Shown here piece after piece: positions 1-8,635 of a stretch of DNA of 36,960 nucleotides. This DNA comes from DATCVA01 sp036567205 (GTDB taxonomy: Bacteria; Pseudomonadota; Gammaproteobacteria; Burkholderiales; Burkholderiaceae_B), in assembly GCA_036567205.1 (NCBI GenBank), contig DATCVA010000226.1:1-36960 (forward strand). Direction: 5' to 3'. The notes under the pieces are model-generated. The model ran no database searches. It was not told the DNA's origin and saw only the letters and a program-made list of their open reading frames with translations. A program made the position numbers and the translations under genes. Position 1 is the stretch's first letter. Every line of letters starts with the position of its first letter.

Positions 1-1613
1 ACTTGCTTCAATACTTTTTGGGCTTTGGGGTCAGCCGGGTGTACTGTGCCAGAGACCGCTTGCAGCTCTGTCGGATCGAGAAAACTGTCCAGATTTTTTG
101 GGGTACCTTGCAGGTGTGTGGCTGCATTTTGCTGTAATGCAATGTCTTGCACCATTAAGGGGGTATCCAGGTCCGGTAACGCATTGGGGTAATACAAGGC
201 GTCTCGCAAACTACCCAAAGGCAGGTACGGCTTTTGCGATAAAAATAGAGCCCCGTGTTCAGGGCGGATAATATCGCCTTCGCAATAGGGCCACAGGCCG
301 GCAATCGCCCGCAATAGGGTGGTTTTGCCAGATCCCGAGGGCCCGCGTATTAGCAAAGGGGCGCCCGCCAGCACTTCAAGAGTCAAGTCTTTAATAAGTA
401 CTTCACCATCCGGTTTGCTAACGCTTAGGTTGTTCAGTGCTATACGTTTGCCTTGCGCCTGGACGTCGGGCTCGGGCAGGCCGTACGAGTCTTTAATAGC
501 AGTTGTAAAGCCCGTTAGTCGATCGAGCGTTGCGCGGTATGAAGCAAATTGATCGTATGCATTGCGGAAAAATGACAGATTGTCCTGCAGGCGGCCAAAA
601 GCTTGCGACGTTTGGATTAAGTCGCCCAAACTGATTTGTTTGGAGAAAAACCGCTGCGCCTGGATAATAAAAGGGAACACCACTGCGGCTTGCGAAATCG
701 AAAAATTAAAACCAAGGAACTTCAGCGATCGGTAGACAATTGCCCACGCGTTACTAATTACGTGGGCAAATCGGCTGCGTAACAAAGCGCCTTCTACTTT
801 TTCGCCGGCATAAAAGGCCACGCTTTCGGCGTATTCGCGCAAGCGAACCAGAGCATACCGGTAGTCGGCGTTAAAGCGCTCGTTTAAGAAGTTAAGCAAA
901 ATTAAAGGGCGGCCGATTTTAATGGCAAAGACGGTTGCAATAATGACGTATATGAATACCAGGAACACCATGCCACGGGGAATTTCCAGGCCGAACACGG
1001 CCAGCGGTCCGGATAGCGCCCATAAAATTAGCGTGAATGCAACAGTAGAAACTAAAGCATTCACCACGCCCATCGATAAGGTAAGCGACATCTCGACGAA
1101 GCTGGCGACATCTTGCTGGATACGCTGGTCCGGGTTGTCAACCGGTTTATCCAGGTACTGCGTGCGGTAGTAGGCTTGTTGTTCAAGCCAGCGGCTTAGC
1201 AATCGTTCGTTCAACCAGACTCGCCAATGAATGGTAAATGCCTGTTGTACGTAAAAGTCGATCAACGACCGCAACACATGGACGGTTGCCAGCACGGCAA
1301 ACAGCCACATCGCCAGCCAAAATGCCGCTTCATCCAGTTTTTGCAGCGACGTATACATGCTGTTGTACCAATTGGAAAACAGTACGTCCAACCGCACGGC
1401 GCATAAGGTAAGGAATAAAATCAGAGTTACCGTCAGTATGGGCTTCCAGCTGCGTCCGGGCGAAAAATAGTCACCCGCCAAATTCCAGAATTGCCGGCCC
1501 CACACTGTAAACCGAGCCAGGGCCCATATCGTCAGGCCAAACAATACTATGGTGATGCTGTAGGCTTTTAACAGCCATAACCCACTGTCTATCAGCTCTT
1601 GATTCCAGTTCAT
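1..1613 (-). CDS. ABC transporter, fused permease and ATPase (SbmA/YddA-like), partial
   Basis: The gene starts at an ATG whose first base is 1613 and runs off the left edge, so 537 codons are visible and the C-terminus is missing. The first ~370 residues carry several hydrophobic helices and resemble the ABC_membrane_2 (SbmA/BacA/YddA) permease domain. The nucleotide-binding domain follows, with Walker A GPSGSGKTT at residues 424-432 and a Q-loop SQKPYLPLGSLRDALYYP around Gln460. The signature motif and Walker B lie outside the window. From residue 477 to the edge there are 61 residues without a signature motif, longer than I expect for this family, so an insertion is likely. The overlapping ATG at 1617 is in another frame and does not give this protein. 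Known relatives move peptides, cobalamin-like compounds or fatty acyl compounds across the inner membrane; the substrate here cannot be told. Confidence 0.88.
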   Translation of the reverse strand, partial: MNWNQELIDSGLWLLKAYSITIVLFGLTIWALARFTVWGRQFWNLAGDYFSPGRSWKPILTVTLILFLTLCAVRLDVLFSNWYNSMYTSLQKLDEAAFWLAMWLFAVLATVHVLRSLIDFYVQQAFTIHWRVWLNERLLSRWLEQQAYYRTQYLDKPVDNPDQRIQQDVASFVEMSLTLSMGVVNALVSTVAFTLILWALSGPLAVFGLEIPRGMVFLVFIYVIIATVFAIKIGRPLILLNFLNERFNADYRYALVRLREYAESVAFYAGEKVEGALLRSRFAHVISNAWAIVYRSLKFLGFNFSISQAAVVFPFIIQAQRFFSKQISLGDLIQTSQAFGRLQDNLSFFRNAYDQFASYRATLDRLTGFTTAIKDSYGLPEPDVQAQGKRIALNNLSVSKPDGEVLIKDLTLEVLAGAPLLIRGPSGSGKTTLLRAIAGLWPYCEGDIIRPEHGALFLSQKPYLPLGSLRDALYYPNALPDLDTPLMVQDIALQQNAATHLQGTPKNLDSFLDPTELQAVSGTVHPADPKAQKVLKQ

Positions 1614-1755
1614 TCATGCTCCGGGAAATGCTTCAGATGTAAAGACAAGCTCGCATTTTGGGCGAAATACAGTGCTTGGTAAAGGGATGTCCGTGTACCG
1701 CCAGGATAAAGGCGTGTCTGGCCAGGCGGGACCACGTAAGCGCCAGGACGCCTGG

Positions 1756-2634
1756 TTAATCGCGTGCCCGGAACATATTCAACGGAAGCTTCAGATATTG
1801 CACCCCATTGTCTTCTGGCTCGGGAAACTGCCCGGCCCGAATATTGACCTGAATAGCAGGCAGGATAAGTGTCGGCATCTCCAGGGTTTCGTCGCGGGCG
1901 GTGCGCATGGCTACGAATTCGGCCTGGGTGATGCCATCGCGTACGTGGATATTACCGAGACGTTGGGCTTTTACCGTGGTTGAATATTGCGGCTTTCGGC
2001 CTTCAGGTGGATAGTCGTGGCACATGAAAAGTTCGGTATCGTCGTCCAAGGCTAGAATTTTGTGAATGGATTGGTAGAGCTTTTCCGCATTGCCGCCGGG
2101 AAAATCGCAGCGTGCGGTGCCGATATCAGGTTGAAAGAGGGTATCGGCGACAAAAACCCCTAAGCCCTCGACCTGATAGACCATATCAGCAGGGGTGTGG
2201 CCCGGCATATGAAGGGCCCGTACTTGTATGTCACCTATTGAAAATATTTCATTGTCTTTAAATAAATGATCGAAATGGGCTCCGTCAGGTACGAATCCGC
2301 AGCCTAGATTAAACACCTCTTTGAACACGCTTTGTACATGCATGATATGTTCGCCGATCGCAATTTTTCCTCCCAGGTTTTCTTTTAAATAGGGCGCGGC
2401 CGATAAGTGATCGGCATGGGCGTGCGTTTCCAGTATCCATTGCACCGACAACTGCTTTTCCTGGACGAAAGCAATGATTTTGTCGGCGGCCACAGTCGAG
2501 GTGGTTCCCGATTTTGGATCATAGTCCAGCACTGAATCGATAATGGCGCACCAAGGACTGCCTGGCCTGAAAACAACATAGCTGAACGTGGAAGTCTGTT
2601 CATCGAAAAAAACCTCAACACAGGGGGATGGCAT
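1756..2634 (-). CDS. MBL-fold metallo-hydrolase, persulfide-dioxygenase-like
   Basis: A 292-residue metallo-beta-lactamase-fold protein. The metal motif HAHADH is at residues 71-76, with further ligands His146 (PGHTPADM), Asp164 (VADTLF) and His206 (CHDYPP). The stretch GTARCDFPGG (about 172-181) is typical of the ETHE1/Blh type of persulfide dioxygenase, which oxidises glutathione persulfide to sulfite with one iron. That makes sulfide detoxification the likely role, but this is inferred from motifs. No rhodanese domain is fused and no BigR-type regulator is adjacent. The gene is divergent from the MOSC gene at 2750, with a 115-base shared promoter region. A glyoxalase II-like hydrolase is the alternative, but the TARCDF motif argues against it. 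Confidence 0.85.
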   Translation of the reverse strand: MPSPCVEVFFDEQTSTFSYVVFRPGSPWCAIIDSVLDYDPKSGTTSTVAADKIIAFVQEKQLSVQWILETHAHADHLSAAPYLKENLGGKIAIGEHIMHVQSVFKEVFNLGCGFVPDGAHFDHLFKDNEIFSIGDIQVRALHMPGHTPADMVYQVEGLGVFVADTLFQPDIGTARCDFPGGNAEKLYQSIHKILALDDDTELFMCHDYPPEGRKPQYSTTVKAQRLGNIHVRDGITQAEFVAMRTARDETLEMPTLILPAIQVNIRAGQFPEPEDNGVQYLKLPLNMFRARD

Positions 2635-2749
2635 TGAAAGTCCTCGCTATATAAGAAAGATTAAGAGGAAGGGGATCGTGTTTTAATACTGATAAGACGT
2701 TTATGGGTGGCGCGTTGGCGTTTCTTATGTACTAAAGGGCGGGCAAGTT

Positions 2750-3442
2750 ATGAGTTGGCCATTATTATCGCTAAGAGCAGGGGCCGCAATGCCTTTCGGC
2801 CCGCGGGGCGAGCTCAGCGCCATACACAAGATGCCGGTTACTGATGCGGCTTACCTTGATCTTGATGGCTTTAGTGTCGACGAACAGGGCGATACACGCA
2901 ACCATGGGGGGGCCGAAAAGGCAGTTCATCACTATGCCAGCGAGCATTACGCGGCATGGCAAAACGAACTTCGCGACTTTAGCGGCGTAACAAGCCTGGG
3001 GCCCGGGGGTTTTGGCGAGAACCTGTCCACCCGGGGGTTGACCGAAGACAATGTTGCTATCGGCGATACCTTCATCCTGGGGCAGGCCGTCATACAGGTC
3101 AGTCAGCCTCGCCAGCCCTGCTGGAAGTTGAATATTCGATTTAATGTTCGGGATATGGCCCATCGGGTGCAAACTTTAGGCAGGACAGGCTGGTATTATC
3201 GGGTCCTTCATCCAGGGCTGGTCCGGCCCAATGATGTTTTGCTTCGGACAGAACGCGTTAATCCGAACTGGCCGATCAGCCGTGTTTTATATTTGTTGTA
3301 TCAAGATCGTTTAAACATTGAAGCCCTGACCCAGCTTGCCAGCCTGCACGCATTGAATCCGAAAATGCAGAGTCTTGCAGCCAGGCGCGTAAAGCAGTTG
3401 AGCGTGGAAGATTGGAGCAGCCGCTTGCAGGGCGAGATTTAG
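2750..3442 (+). CDS. MOSC domain protein, YiiM-like
   Basis: A 230-residue MOSC-domain protein with the C-terminal three-helix domain seen in YiiM. Recognisable pieces are GDxxNHGGxxKAVHHY (about residues 47-62), GGFGENLSTRG (about 86-96) and QPRQPCWKLN (about 119-128), where Cys124 is the probable sulfur-carrying cysteine of the family. E. coli YiiM is linked to detoxification of N-hydroxylated compounds with molybdenum cofactor; the substrate here is not known. It is divergent from a persulfide-dioxygenase-like gene, and both could handle sulfur chemistry, though that is only a suggestion from position. The tautomerase gene follows 30 bases downstream and is probably co-transcribed. Confidence 0.85.
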   Translation: MSWPLLSLRAGAAMPFGPRGELSAIHKMPVTDAAYLDLDGFSVDEQGDTRNHGGAEKAVHHYASEHYAAWQNELRDFSGVTSLGPGGFGENLSTRGLTEDNVAIGDTFILGQAVIQVSQPRQPCWKLNIRFNVRDMAHRVQTLGRTGWYYRVLHPGLVRPNDVLLRTERVNPNWPISRVLYLLYQDRLNIEALTQLASLHALNPKMQSLAARRVKQLSVEDWSSRLQGEI

Positions 3443-3472
3443 TATTTTTTTTCATTCATTTTGAGAGTTGCC

Positions 3473-3847
3473 ATGCCTTATGTAACGATTACTGCCAGCC
3501 AGGGTTTTTCGGCGGAACAGAAAAAACAATTACTCGAGCAATCCAGCGCCGCCGTGGTGCAGAGCATAGGTGCTCCGAAAGCGAGTGTAAGGATCATGCT
3601 GCAAGAACTGCCCGATGGCCACTATTTAAGTGGCGATAGCTTTGACGAGCTTGCGTTAATGTACGTTGTTGACATGATCGAAGGGCGCAGCATCGAACTT
3701 AAGGCAGCCTTGATCAAGGCTCTGAGCCGGGCCGGTTCCCAGGCTACGGGCGTATCAGAAAGCGATGTACGTGTCCGGGTTTTCGATGTTCCGCGTACTG
3801 ATATTGGCCTGGCAAATGGAATAACCGCGGCGCAAGCGGGGCGATAA
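3473..3847 (+). CDS. Fused 4-oxalocrotonate tautomerase-like protein
   Basis: A 124-residue tautomerase-superfamily protein. I start it at the ATG at 3473 because this places a proline second (MPYVTI), and that proline becomes the catalytic Pro1 after Met removal. An upstream TTG at 3461 would bury it. The protein contains two copies of the ~60-residue 4-OT unit. The first, residues 2-62, has Pro1 and SVR around residue 40. The second begins near residue 65 with DMIEGRSIELK and has DVRVRVFDVP around 98-107. The second copy has no N-terminal proline, so only the first should be catalytic in the usual way. The substrate is unknown. It follows the MOSC gene with a 30-base gap. Confidence 0.85.
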   Translation: MPYVTITASQGFSAEQKKQLLEQSSAAVVQSIGAPKASVRIMLQELPDGHYLSGDSFDELALMYVVDMIEGRSIELKAALIKALSRAGSQATGVSESDVRVRVFDVPRTDIGLANGITAAQAGR

Positions 3848-3857
3848 AAACAGTCCT

Positions 3858-3890
3858 GGGGCGTGTAATGCCGAGAAGGCCACACGCCCC
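3858..3890. terminator. Hairpin between convergent genes
   Basis: A perfect 9-base stem (GGGGCGTGT / ACACGCCCC) closes a 15-base loop. It lies between the + strand tautomerase gene and the - strand RcnB-like gene, where a bidirectional terminator would be expected. Read on the - strand, a run of five T follows after about nine bases. The + strand has no T-run, so efficient intrinsic termination there is doubtful. Confidence 0.5.
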
Positions 3891-3946
3891 GCCAAACTGA
3901 AATGCTTACTGCAACAACAGCTTTGGTTCAGTGTTTATTTCCATGG

Positions 3947-4570
3947 TTATAGCAGGTCGCTCAGGTCGGCAACAGCGTCTACTACCAGGCCCGTGCCTAC
4001 AGCGATCATTAAAATATCCGCTGCAACACGTACGTATCTGTAGCCTCTTGGGGGCGCCCCAAGCTCTATAAGAATAGACGGAGGCAGGTCATAGAAAATG
4101 ACGTCCCGGTCCAGCGGATAACCTTTGCGCCATTTTTTGGCTTGCCCCGGGGGCATGCAGCCATTGTGTTTTTTTGCCAGTCCCGGAGGGCAGTGGCCGC
4201 GGCTGAACTCGTCATGATAATAGTCGCGAATATACGTGCGTTGCCTGTCGTTAAAACCGATGTTGACCGATATATTCGTGTCGTTTCGGCCGTCGCGATA
4301 ATTCCGGTCATGCTTTGATGAGTTGCCGCGTTGCTCGGTAGTGAATGAGCGGGAGTCGCGTTTGGTATCTTGTTTGCGGTTTTCGTGACCTTTGGCTTGC
4401 GGGCCGCGGTCGTTGTTTTTTTCCGACGAGCGTTGCGCAGAGGGCTGCTCGCGTTTTCCACTGTTTTTACCATTTTGGCCAGCATGATCCGGTTTATCGG
4501 CATAGACATTTCCGGCGCCGAACAAGACCAAGATCGCCATGGCGATAATATGCTTTTTATTGACTGTCAT
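3947..4570 (-). CDS. RcnB-like secreted protein
   Basis: A 207-residue exported protein. Residues 1-24 form a signal peptide (basic start, hydrophobic core, GNVYA before cleavage). A low-complexity, highly charged region rich in N, K, R, D and S spans about 25-100. The C-terminal part has CPPGLAKKHNGCMPPGQAKKW (about 127-147) and ends with GYRYVRVAADILMIAVGTGLVVDAV, the pattern of the RcnB family. E. coli RcnB is a periplasmic protein that affects nickel and cobalt homeostasis; many relatives have no known function. No RcnA-type exporter is nearby, so a metal role is not supported by context. A GAGG ribosome site lies just upstream of the ATG. Confidence 0.8.
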   Translation of the reverse strand: MTVNKKHIIAMAILVLFGAGNVYADKPDHAGQNGKNSGKREQPSAQRSSEKNNDRGPQAKGHENRKQDTKRDSRSFTTEQRGNSSKHDRNYRDGRNDTNISVNIGFNDRQRTYIRDYYHDEFSRGHCPPGLAKKHNGCMPPGQAKKWRKGYPLDRDVIFYDLPPSILIELGAPPRGYRYVRVAADILMIAVGTGLVVDAVADLSDLL

Positions 4571-4825
4571 CGTAACCTCGTCTCGGTAATAAGGCCTAGG
4601 GAAGCCTCCCTAAGCAGTTTAGGTGGTTTTGGTATAGCCTGCGATTAATAAATTATCAGCAAAAATGTCGGTTGTTACAATTCCCATGTTAGTAATTGGT
4701 TTCTTGATCAAGCGTGAACGCGTAGGCGAAGCGCAGGCATTACTTCTGTAAGGCAGGCGAATCCGGCCAAATGCATGTTTGATATAGAAATGGACTACGT
4801 CGTTCTTGGCTTTTTTATTGAATAG

Positions 4826-5398
4826 GTGCAGGCAGTGCAAAAAACAAAGAACTCAGAAATTACGCCAGATGCCGCCTCCGTCATCACTTTCTGGCGCGAG
4901 GCGGGCCCCAGCCTTTGGTTCGCAAAAAATACTGCGTTCGACGAGACATTTCGCCAGCGCTTCTTAGCGCTGCATTTTGCCGCCGCCCGTCGCGAGCAAG
5001 ACGCGTGGCTAAGCAGTCCTTACGCGAGCCTGGCGTTGGTTTTGCTGCTTGACCAGTTTCCCCGCAATGCATTTCGCGGCACTGCGCACATGTATGCCAC
5101 CGATTCGCTGGCCCGCTATTATGCGCAGACGCTTATCGACTCTGGCTTTATGGGTTCCATCGACGACGAGCTCAAGGTTTTTGCCTGCGTGCCGTTCAGC
5201 CATTCCGAGAGTCTGGATGATCAGGCCCATGCGCTTGATCTTTATACAAAGCATGCGCCACGCGATATGAAGTGGGCTGTTGAGCACTACGAGATTATTC
5301 AACGCTTTGGCCGATTCCCGCATCGCAATGGGCAACTGGGGCGGCTTACAACACCCGAAGAACAGCAGTTCCTGGACGGCGGCGGCTTTGCCGGGTAA
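4826..5398 (+). CDS. DUF924 family protein
   Basis: A protein of up to 190 residues belonging to DUF924, a helical family of unknown biochemical function. Family features are an early ITFWREAGPSLWFAKN segment, LLLDQFPRNAFRGTAHMYATD in the middle, and HYEIIQRFGRFPHRNGQLGR near the end. There is no ATG at the N-terminus: GTG codons at 4826 and 4835 are both possible and neither has a strong ribosome site. I chose the first. The gene is isolated, with 255 bases upstream to the divergent RcnB-like gene; I see no other gene in that gap. Confidence 0.85.
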   Translation: MQAVQKTKNSEITPDAASVITFWREAGPSLWFAKNTAFDETFRQRFLALHFAAARREQDAWLSSPYASLALVLLLDQFPRNAFRGTAHMYATDSLARYYAQTLIDSGFMGSIDDELKVFACVPFSHSESLDDQAHALDLYTKHAPRDMKWAVEHYEIIQRFGRFPHRNGQLGRLTTPEEQQFLDGGGFAG

Positions 5399-5434
5399 AG
5401 CGGTTCGATAAAGGCCTGGGTGTTGGAAATGGAA

Positions 5435-7468
5435 TCAGACGGCATTGCCTGCCGTGTATCCTTCTGAAGTGGCTGCCAGTAAGTTGCGCGCATTGCGGCA
5501 ATCGCCGATTACATGTATTTCCAGCCCGGCATTGCGCAATGGCAATAACAGCTCCACGTCGGGTTTGCGTGGGGTGGAGTAGGCCAGAAACGATATGTCG
5601 TCAATGCGGGTGATGTCGCCGTTATATATGTTGCAGGCATTAATCCAGCCATCCTCAAAACCATCGTCCCAGCGCAGTTCGCTCAACACGACGATCTGAA
5701 TCCGTTTTTCGTAAAGGCGCCTTAGAATTCCTTGCCGCGTCACCAGTGATGTATCTTTGGCTATGGCATCGCGCGGTGTGACTATTACCACGCGGGTGAA
5801 CAATTCATGCAGTCGTTGCGCGGCTGCGTAGGTGCCTTCCGTATGGTCCATATCGTAAATGACGGCGGTTCCTGGTTGACGGGCCGTCAACCCCGCGATA
5901 TTGGCCATTGCTGAACGCAAGTCGGGTATTAGTCCCGTTTCGCGTATTTCGGGTGGCAGCCATAGCGGCGGGACCATGTTCGCCCCACAAGCCAGCACGA
6001 CTGCATCAGGGGCGCACATAAGAATATCGTCGATAGTCGCGAGGACGCCAAGCTGAAATTTAACGCCGGCCTTCAATGCCGCAGCGTACTGATAATCATA
6101 AACGCTGCTGATCGACTCACCTCCGGGTAAGGCGGCTCGCTGGCGTGCTTTGCCGCCGGTCTCGCCGCTGCGAGAGAAAACGGTGACATTATGTCCTCGC
6201 CAGGCCGCAATCCATGCGGCCTCCATGCCAGCCACTCCGGCACCCACGATGGCGATGCGGCGCTTTGCATTGGCAAGTGCGGGCCTCCAGTCATTTTCAT
6301 CAGGCTGGCTCAGGCTGGGATTGTTGTCGCAGGCAATAGGCAAGCGAAGTGCCGTCGTGCGTTCCCAACAGGTATTGCACGAAACGCAATAGCGAATATC
6401 GTGGGCGCGGTCATGCGAAGCTTTTTGCAGCCAGTTTGGATCGGCAATAAGTGCGCGCCCCAGGGCGATCAGGTCTGCCTCGCCCCGGGCAAGAATACCC
6501 TCGGCTTCGGCCGGGTCGGTGATGCGGCCAAGCGCGGCGATCGGAGTTTGGGCAAGCGATTGCCGCAATATTTTCATTTGAGGCAGGTACGTGATCCGAG
6601 GGGTGTGGTCGTCGGGTACATGGCGCTCGAGTGTGTGTGAGTGACTGCCATACGCGAAAGTTACCAGGTCGACGGTGTTCGAAGCGGTGACTTGCGCTGC
6701 GATTGCTCCGGCTTCATTGACGTCGATACTGTCGGGAAGGCCATCGTCGCCGGGCAGTTTTGCGGCAATAATGAAATCCGGGCCGCAAGAGGCCCGAATG
6801 GCTGCGATCAATTCCAGAAGCAGCCGTGTGCGGCCCTCGCGATCGCCTCCGTAGCGGTCGTTTCGCGCATTCATGCGAGGCGAGAGAAACTGATGAAAAA
6901 GGTGCCCGTGGCCGGCGGAAATTTCAATGCCGCTGAAGCCGCATTTTTGCAAGCGTAATGCGGAACAGGCAAACTCGTCGACCATGGCCTGGATCTCGTC
7001 GACGGATAGAGTATGCGGCATCGTAAAACTGAGGTCATCGGGTAATGCTGACGCCCCTATTGCATCGGGGTTTCGTCCGGGGGTATTACGGCCTCGTCCT
7101 CGGTCGACAAGCTGTGCAAGCAGACGGGTGTCATTGGCCTCTACAGCGTCTGCCCAGCGTTGCAAGCCATCAAGATTATCCTCATTCCAGCCGCGCACCC
7201 AGTTTGGAACGTCTTGCCGCCGGATCATGCTAATTGGCTCGGTGATGATCATTCCCGCACCTCCGCGGGCCCGGTTGGAGTAGTACTGGATCAAGCGATC
7301 GGTTACCCGGCTTTCCGACGCTAGAAACGTGGAGATCGAAGCATGAATCAACCGGTTTCGTAGTGGGCGTCCGGCCAAAGTGAAGGGTGTGTGCAAAGCC
7401 GGATAGGCCAGGCTTGTGCCAGCCCTGTGCATATCGTGCTGCGCGAATTTGATCTTACTTTCCGACAT
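5435..7468 (-). CDS. NADH:flavin oxidoreductase with fused FAD/NAD domain (2,4-dienoyl-CoA reductase type)
   Basis: A 677-residue two-part flavoprotein. The N-terminal ~370 residues form an old-yellow-enzyme TIM barrel that binds FMN (PLRNRLIHAS near the start, HGHLFHQFLSPRMNARNDRYGG in the middle). A cysteine cluster CVSCNTC plus a fourth Cys 12 residues later should hold a [4Fe-4S] cluster. The C-terminal half begins with a dinucleotide fold RRIAIVGAGVAGMEAAWIAA. This layout matches 2,4-dienoyl-CoA reductase, trimethylamine dehydrogenase and related ene-reductases; the substrate is unknown. The ATG at 7468 overlaps the end of the Bug gene by 14 bases. An earlier in-frame ATG at 7492 has a GGGGGA directly beside it, too close to be a good ribosome site. 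Either way the two genes are translationally coupled. Confidence 0.9.
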   Translation of the reverse strand: MSESKIKFAQHDMHRAGTSLAYPALHTPFTLAGRPLRNRLIHASISTFLASESRVTDRLIQYYSNRARGGAGMIITEPISMIRRQDVPNWVRGWNEDNLDGLQRWADAVEANDTRLLAQLVDRGRGRNTPGRNPDAIGASALPDDLSFTMPHTLSVDEIQAMVDEFACSALRLQKCGFSGIEISAGHGHLFHQFLSPRMNARNDRYGGDREGRTRLLLELIAAIRASCGPDFIIAAKLPGDDGLPDSIDVNEAGAIAAQVTASNTVDLVTFAYGSHSHTLERHVPDDHTPRITYLPQMKILRQSLAQTPIAALGRITDPAEAEGILARGEADLIALGRALIADPNWLQKASHDRAHDIRYCVSCNTCWERTTALRLPIACDNNPSLSQPDENDWRPALANAKRRIAIVGAGVAGMEAAWIAAWRGHNVTVFSRSGETGGKARQRAALPGGESISSVYDYQYAAALKAGVKFQLGVLATIDDILMCAPDAVVLACGANMVPPLWLPPEIRETGLIPDLRSAMANIAGLTARQPGTAVIYDMDHTEGTYAAAQRLHELFTRVVIVTPRDAIAKDTSLVTRQGILRRLYEKRIQIVVLSELRWDDGFEDGWINACNIYNGDITRIDDISFLAYSTPRKPDVELLLPLRNAGLEIHVIGDCRNARNLLAATSEGYTAGNAV

Positions 7469-8474
7469 GGATTTTTGCTTGCTTAATGACATTCCCCCAG
7501 CGCGTTCTTTCCGAGGTGATGAACTTTGCGAAGTCGGCTTGTTTCATCGGCTTGAACACGCCAAGTCCCAGTGACGTCAGCGCCGCCGAGGTTTCTGGTA
7601 AACGCAGTGTGGCTTCGATGGCGTCGGCCAGTTTATTAATAATGGGCTGGGGCGTTCCGGCTGGAGCCATGAGGCTAAACCAGTTGGCAATTTGAATAGC
7701 GTCGAAGCCTTCTTCTTTTAGCGTTGGCACATCGGGCATGCCCGCGAAACGTGTATCCATTGTCACCGCGTAGACTTTGACCTTGCCTGACTGACGAAAA
7801 TTCTGTGCCCGGCCCGCTGGCAGGATCATCATGTCAACCTGGCCGCCCATTAAAGCTGTAACGGCCGGGGCCTCACCTTGAAAAGGGACGTGCAGAATGT
7901 CGAGACCAGCTTCGGCTTTGAACATTTCCATGACTATCTGCGAGGCGCTTCCCAGACTGGCGGACGAATAGCTGTATTTTCCAGGGCTTTTTTTGATTAG
8001 CGTTACGAGGTCCTTGGTCGTTTTGGCAGGAAGATCTGTTCGGGCAACTATCGAGTATGGGTTGGATGCAAATGCTGCGATGGGAATGAAATCCTTCACC
8101 GGATCATAGGGCAGCTCGTTATAGGTGAATGGATTGATGGCATGGGTTTCGGCGCTGGCCAGCACCAGGGTGTAGCCATCGGCAGGCGAGCGGGCAACTG
8201 TTCCCGTGCCGATCATGCCGGTTGCGCCCGGACGGTTTTCTATTACGATCGAAGTGCCAAGCTTGTCGGAAAGAGGCACTGCGAACCGGCGAGCAGCCAG
8301 ATCCGTGGCTCCTCCGGCAGGCCACGGCACTACGATTTTGATGGGGCGATCTGGGTAGCTGTCCGTTTTTGCAATTACGGGAGCCGAGAAAAAAACCGTA
8401 AGAACGCTAAGGCAGAGTAGCTGCAAAACCCGGCGACGGTCGGTATTCGGGATATATGAAGAAAGTTTTGACAT
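7455..8474 (-). CDS. Tripartite tricarboxylate transporter substrate-binding protein (Bug/TctC family)
   Basis: A 339-residue periplasmic binding protein of the Bug family, very abundant in Alcaligenaceae. I chose the ATG at 8474 because GGAG lies seven bases upstream. It gives a signal peptide with a basic start and hydrophobic core ending in SAPVIAKTD. Family pieces follow: YPDRPIKIVVPWPAGGATDLAARR, IENRPGATGMIGTG, and HVPFQGEAPAVTALMGGQVD. Bug proteins capture organic acids or aromatic acids for TctAB-type uptake or for sensing. No TctA or TctB gene is present in the window. The gene overlaps the oxidoreductase downstream, so the ligand may be a substrate of that enzyme. It is divergent from the LysR gene. 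Confidence 0.92.
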   Translation of the reverse strand: MSKLSSYIPNTDRRRVLQLLCLSVLTVFFSAPVIAKTDSYPDRPIKIVVPWPAGGATDLAARRFAVPLSDKLGTSIVIENRPGATGMIGTGTVARSPADGYTLVLASAETHAINPFTYNELPYDPVKDFIPIAAFASNPYSIVARTDLPAKTTKDLVTLIKKSPGKYSYSSASLGSASQIVMEMFKAEAGLDILHVPFQGEAPAVTALMGGQVDMMILPAGRAQNFRQSGKVKVYAVTMDTRFAGMPDVPTLKEEGFDAIQIANWFSLMAPAGTPQPIINKLADAIEATLRLPETSAALTSLGLGVFKPMKQADFAKFITSERTRWGNVIKQAKIHVGK

Positions 8475-8635
8475 GTGGTCTCCATGCTTTGATAGCCATT
8501 TTTCATTGTGTTTGTTATAGGTCTGGAGAGCGTCGGACATAAATTGCGCTCGCACGCTCTGACCCGGCTAATGCTACTCTCACAAGCAATCAGCACATAA
8601 TCATCTATTTGTTGAACGTGATAAGAAAGATTTAT
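8475..8635. promoter_or_regulatory. Divergent control region between Bug gene and LysR gene
   Basis: This 161-base stretch separates the Bug/oxidoreductase unit from its divergent LysR gene, the usual place for a LysR-type operator. It contains an inverted repeat AGAGCGT (8527-8533) and ACGCTCT (8554-8560), spaced 20 bases apart, flanked by GTC and GAC. Such a dyad fits a LysR-type site but was picked by eye. No clear -35/-10 pair was identified. Confidence 0.4.

Noticed and set aside
4680..4825. Possible relic of a GNAT acetyltransferase upstream of the DUF924 gene
   Set aside because: Fragments such as EAQALLL and DIEMDYVV recall the end of GNAT proteins, but they lie in different frames with stops between them, and the match is too short to support.
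4619..4840. 73-codon frame on the - strand in the gap before the DUF924 gene
   Set aside because: No ribosome site, no recognisable family, and it overlaps the probable start and promoter of the DUF924 gene.
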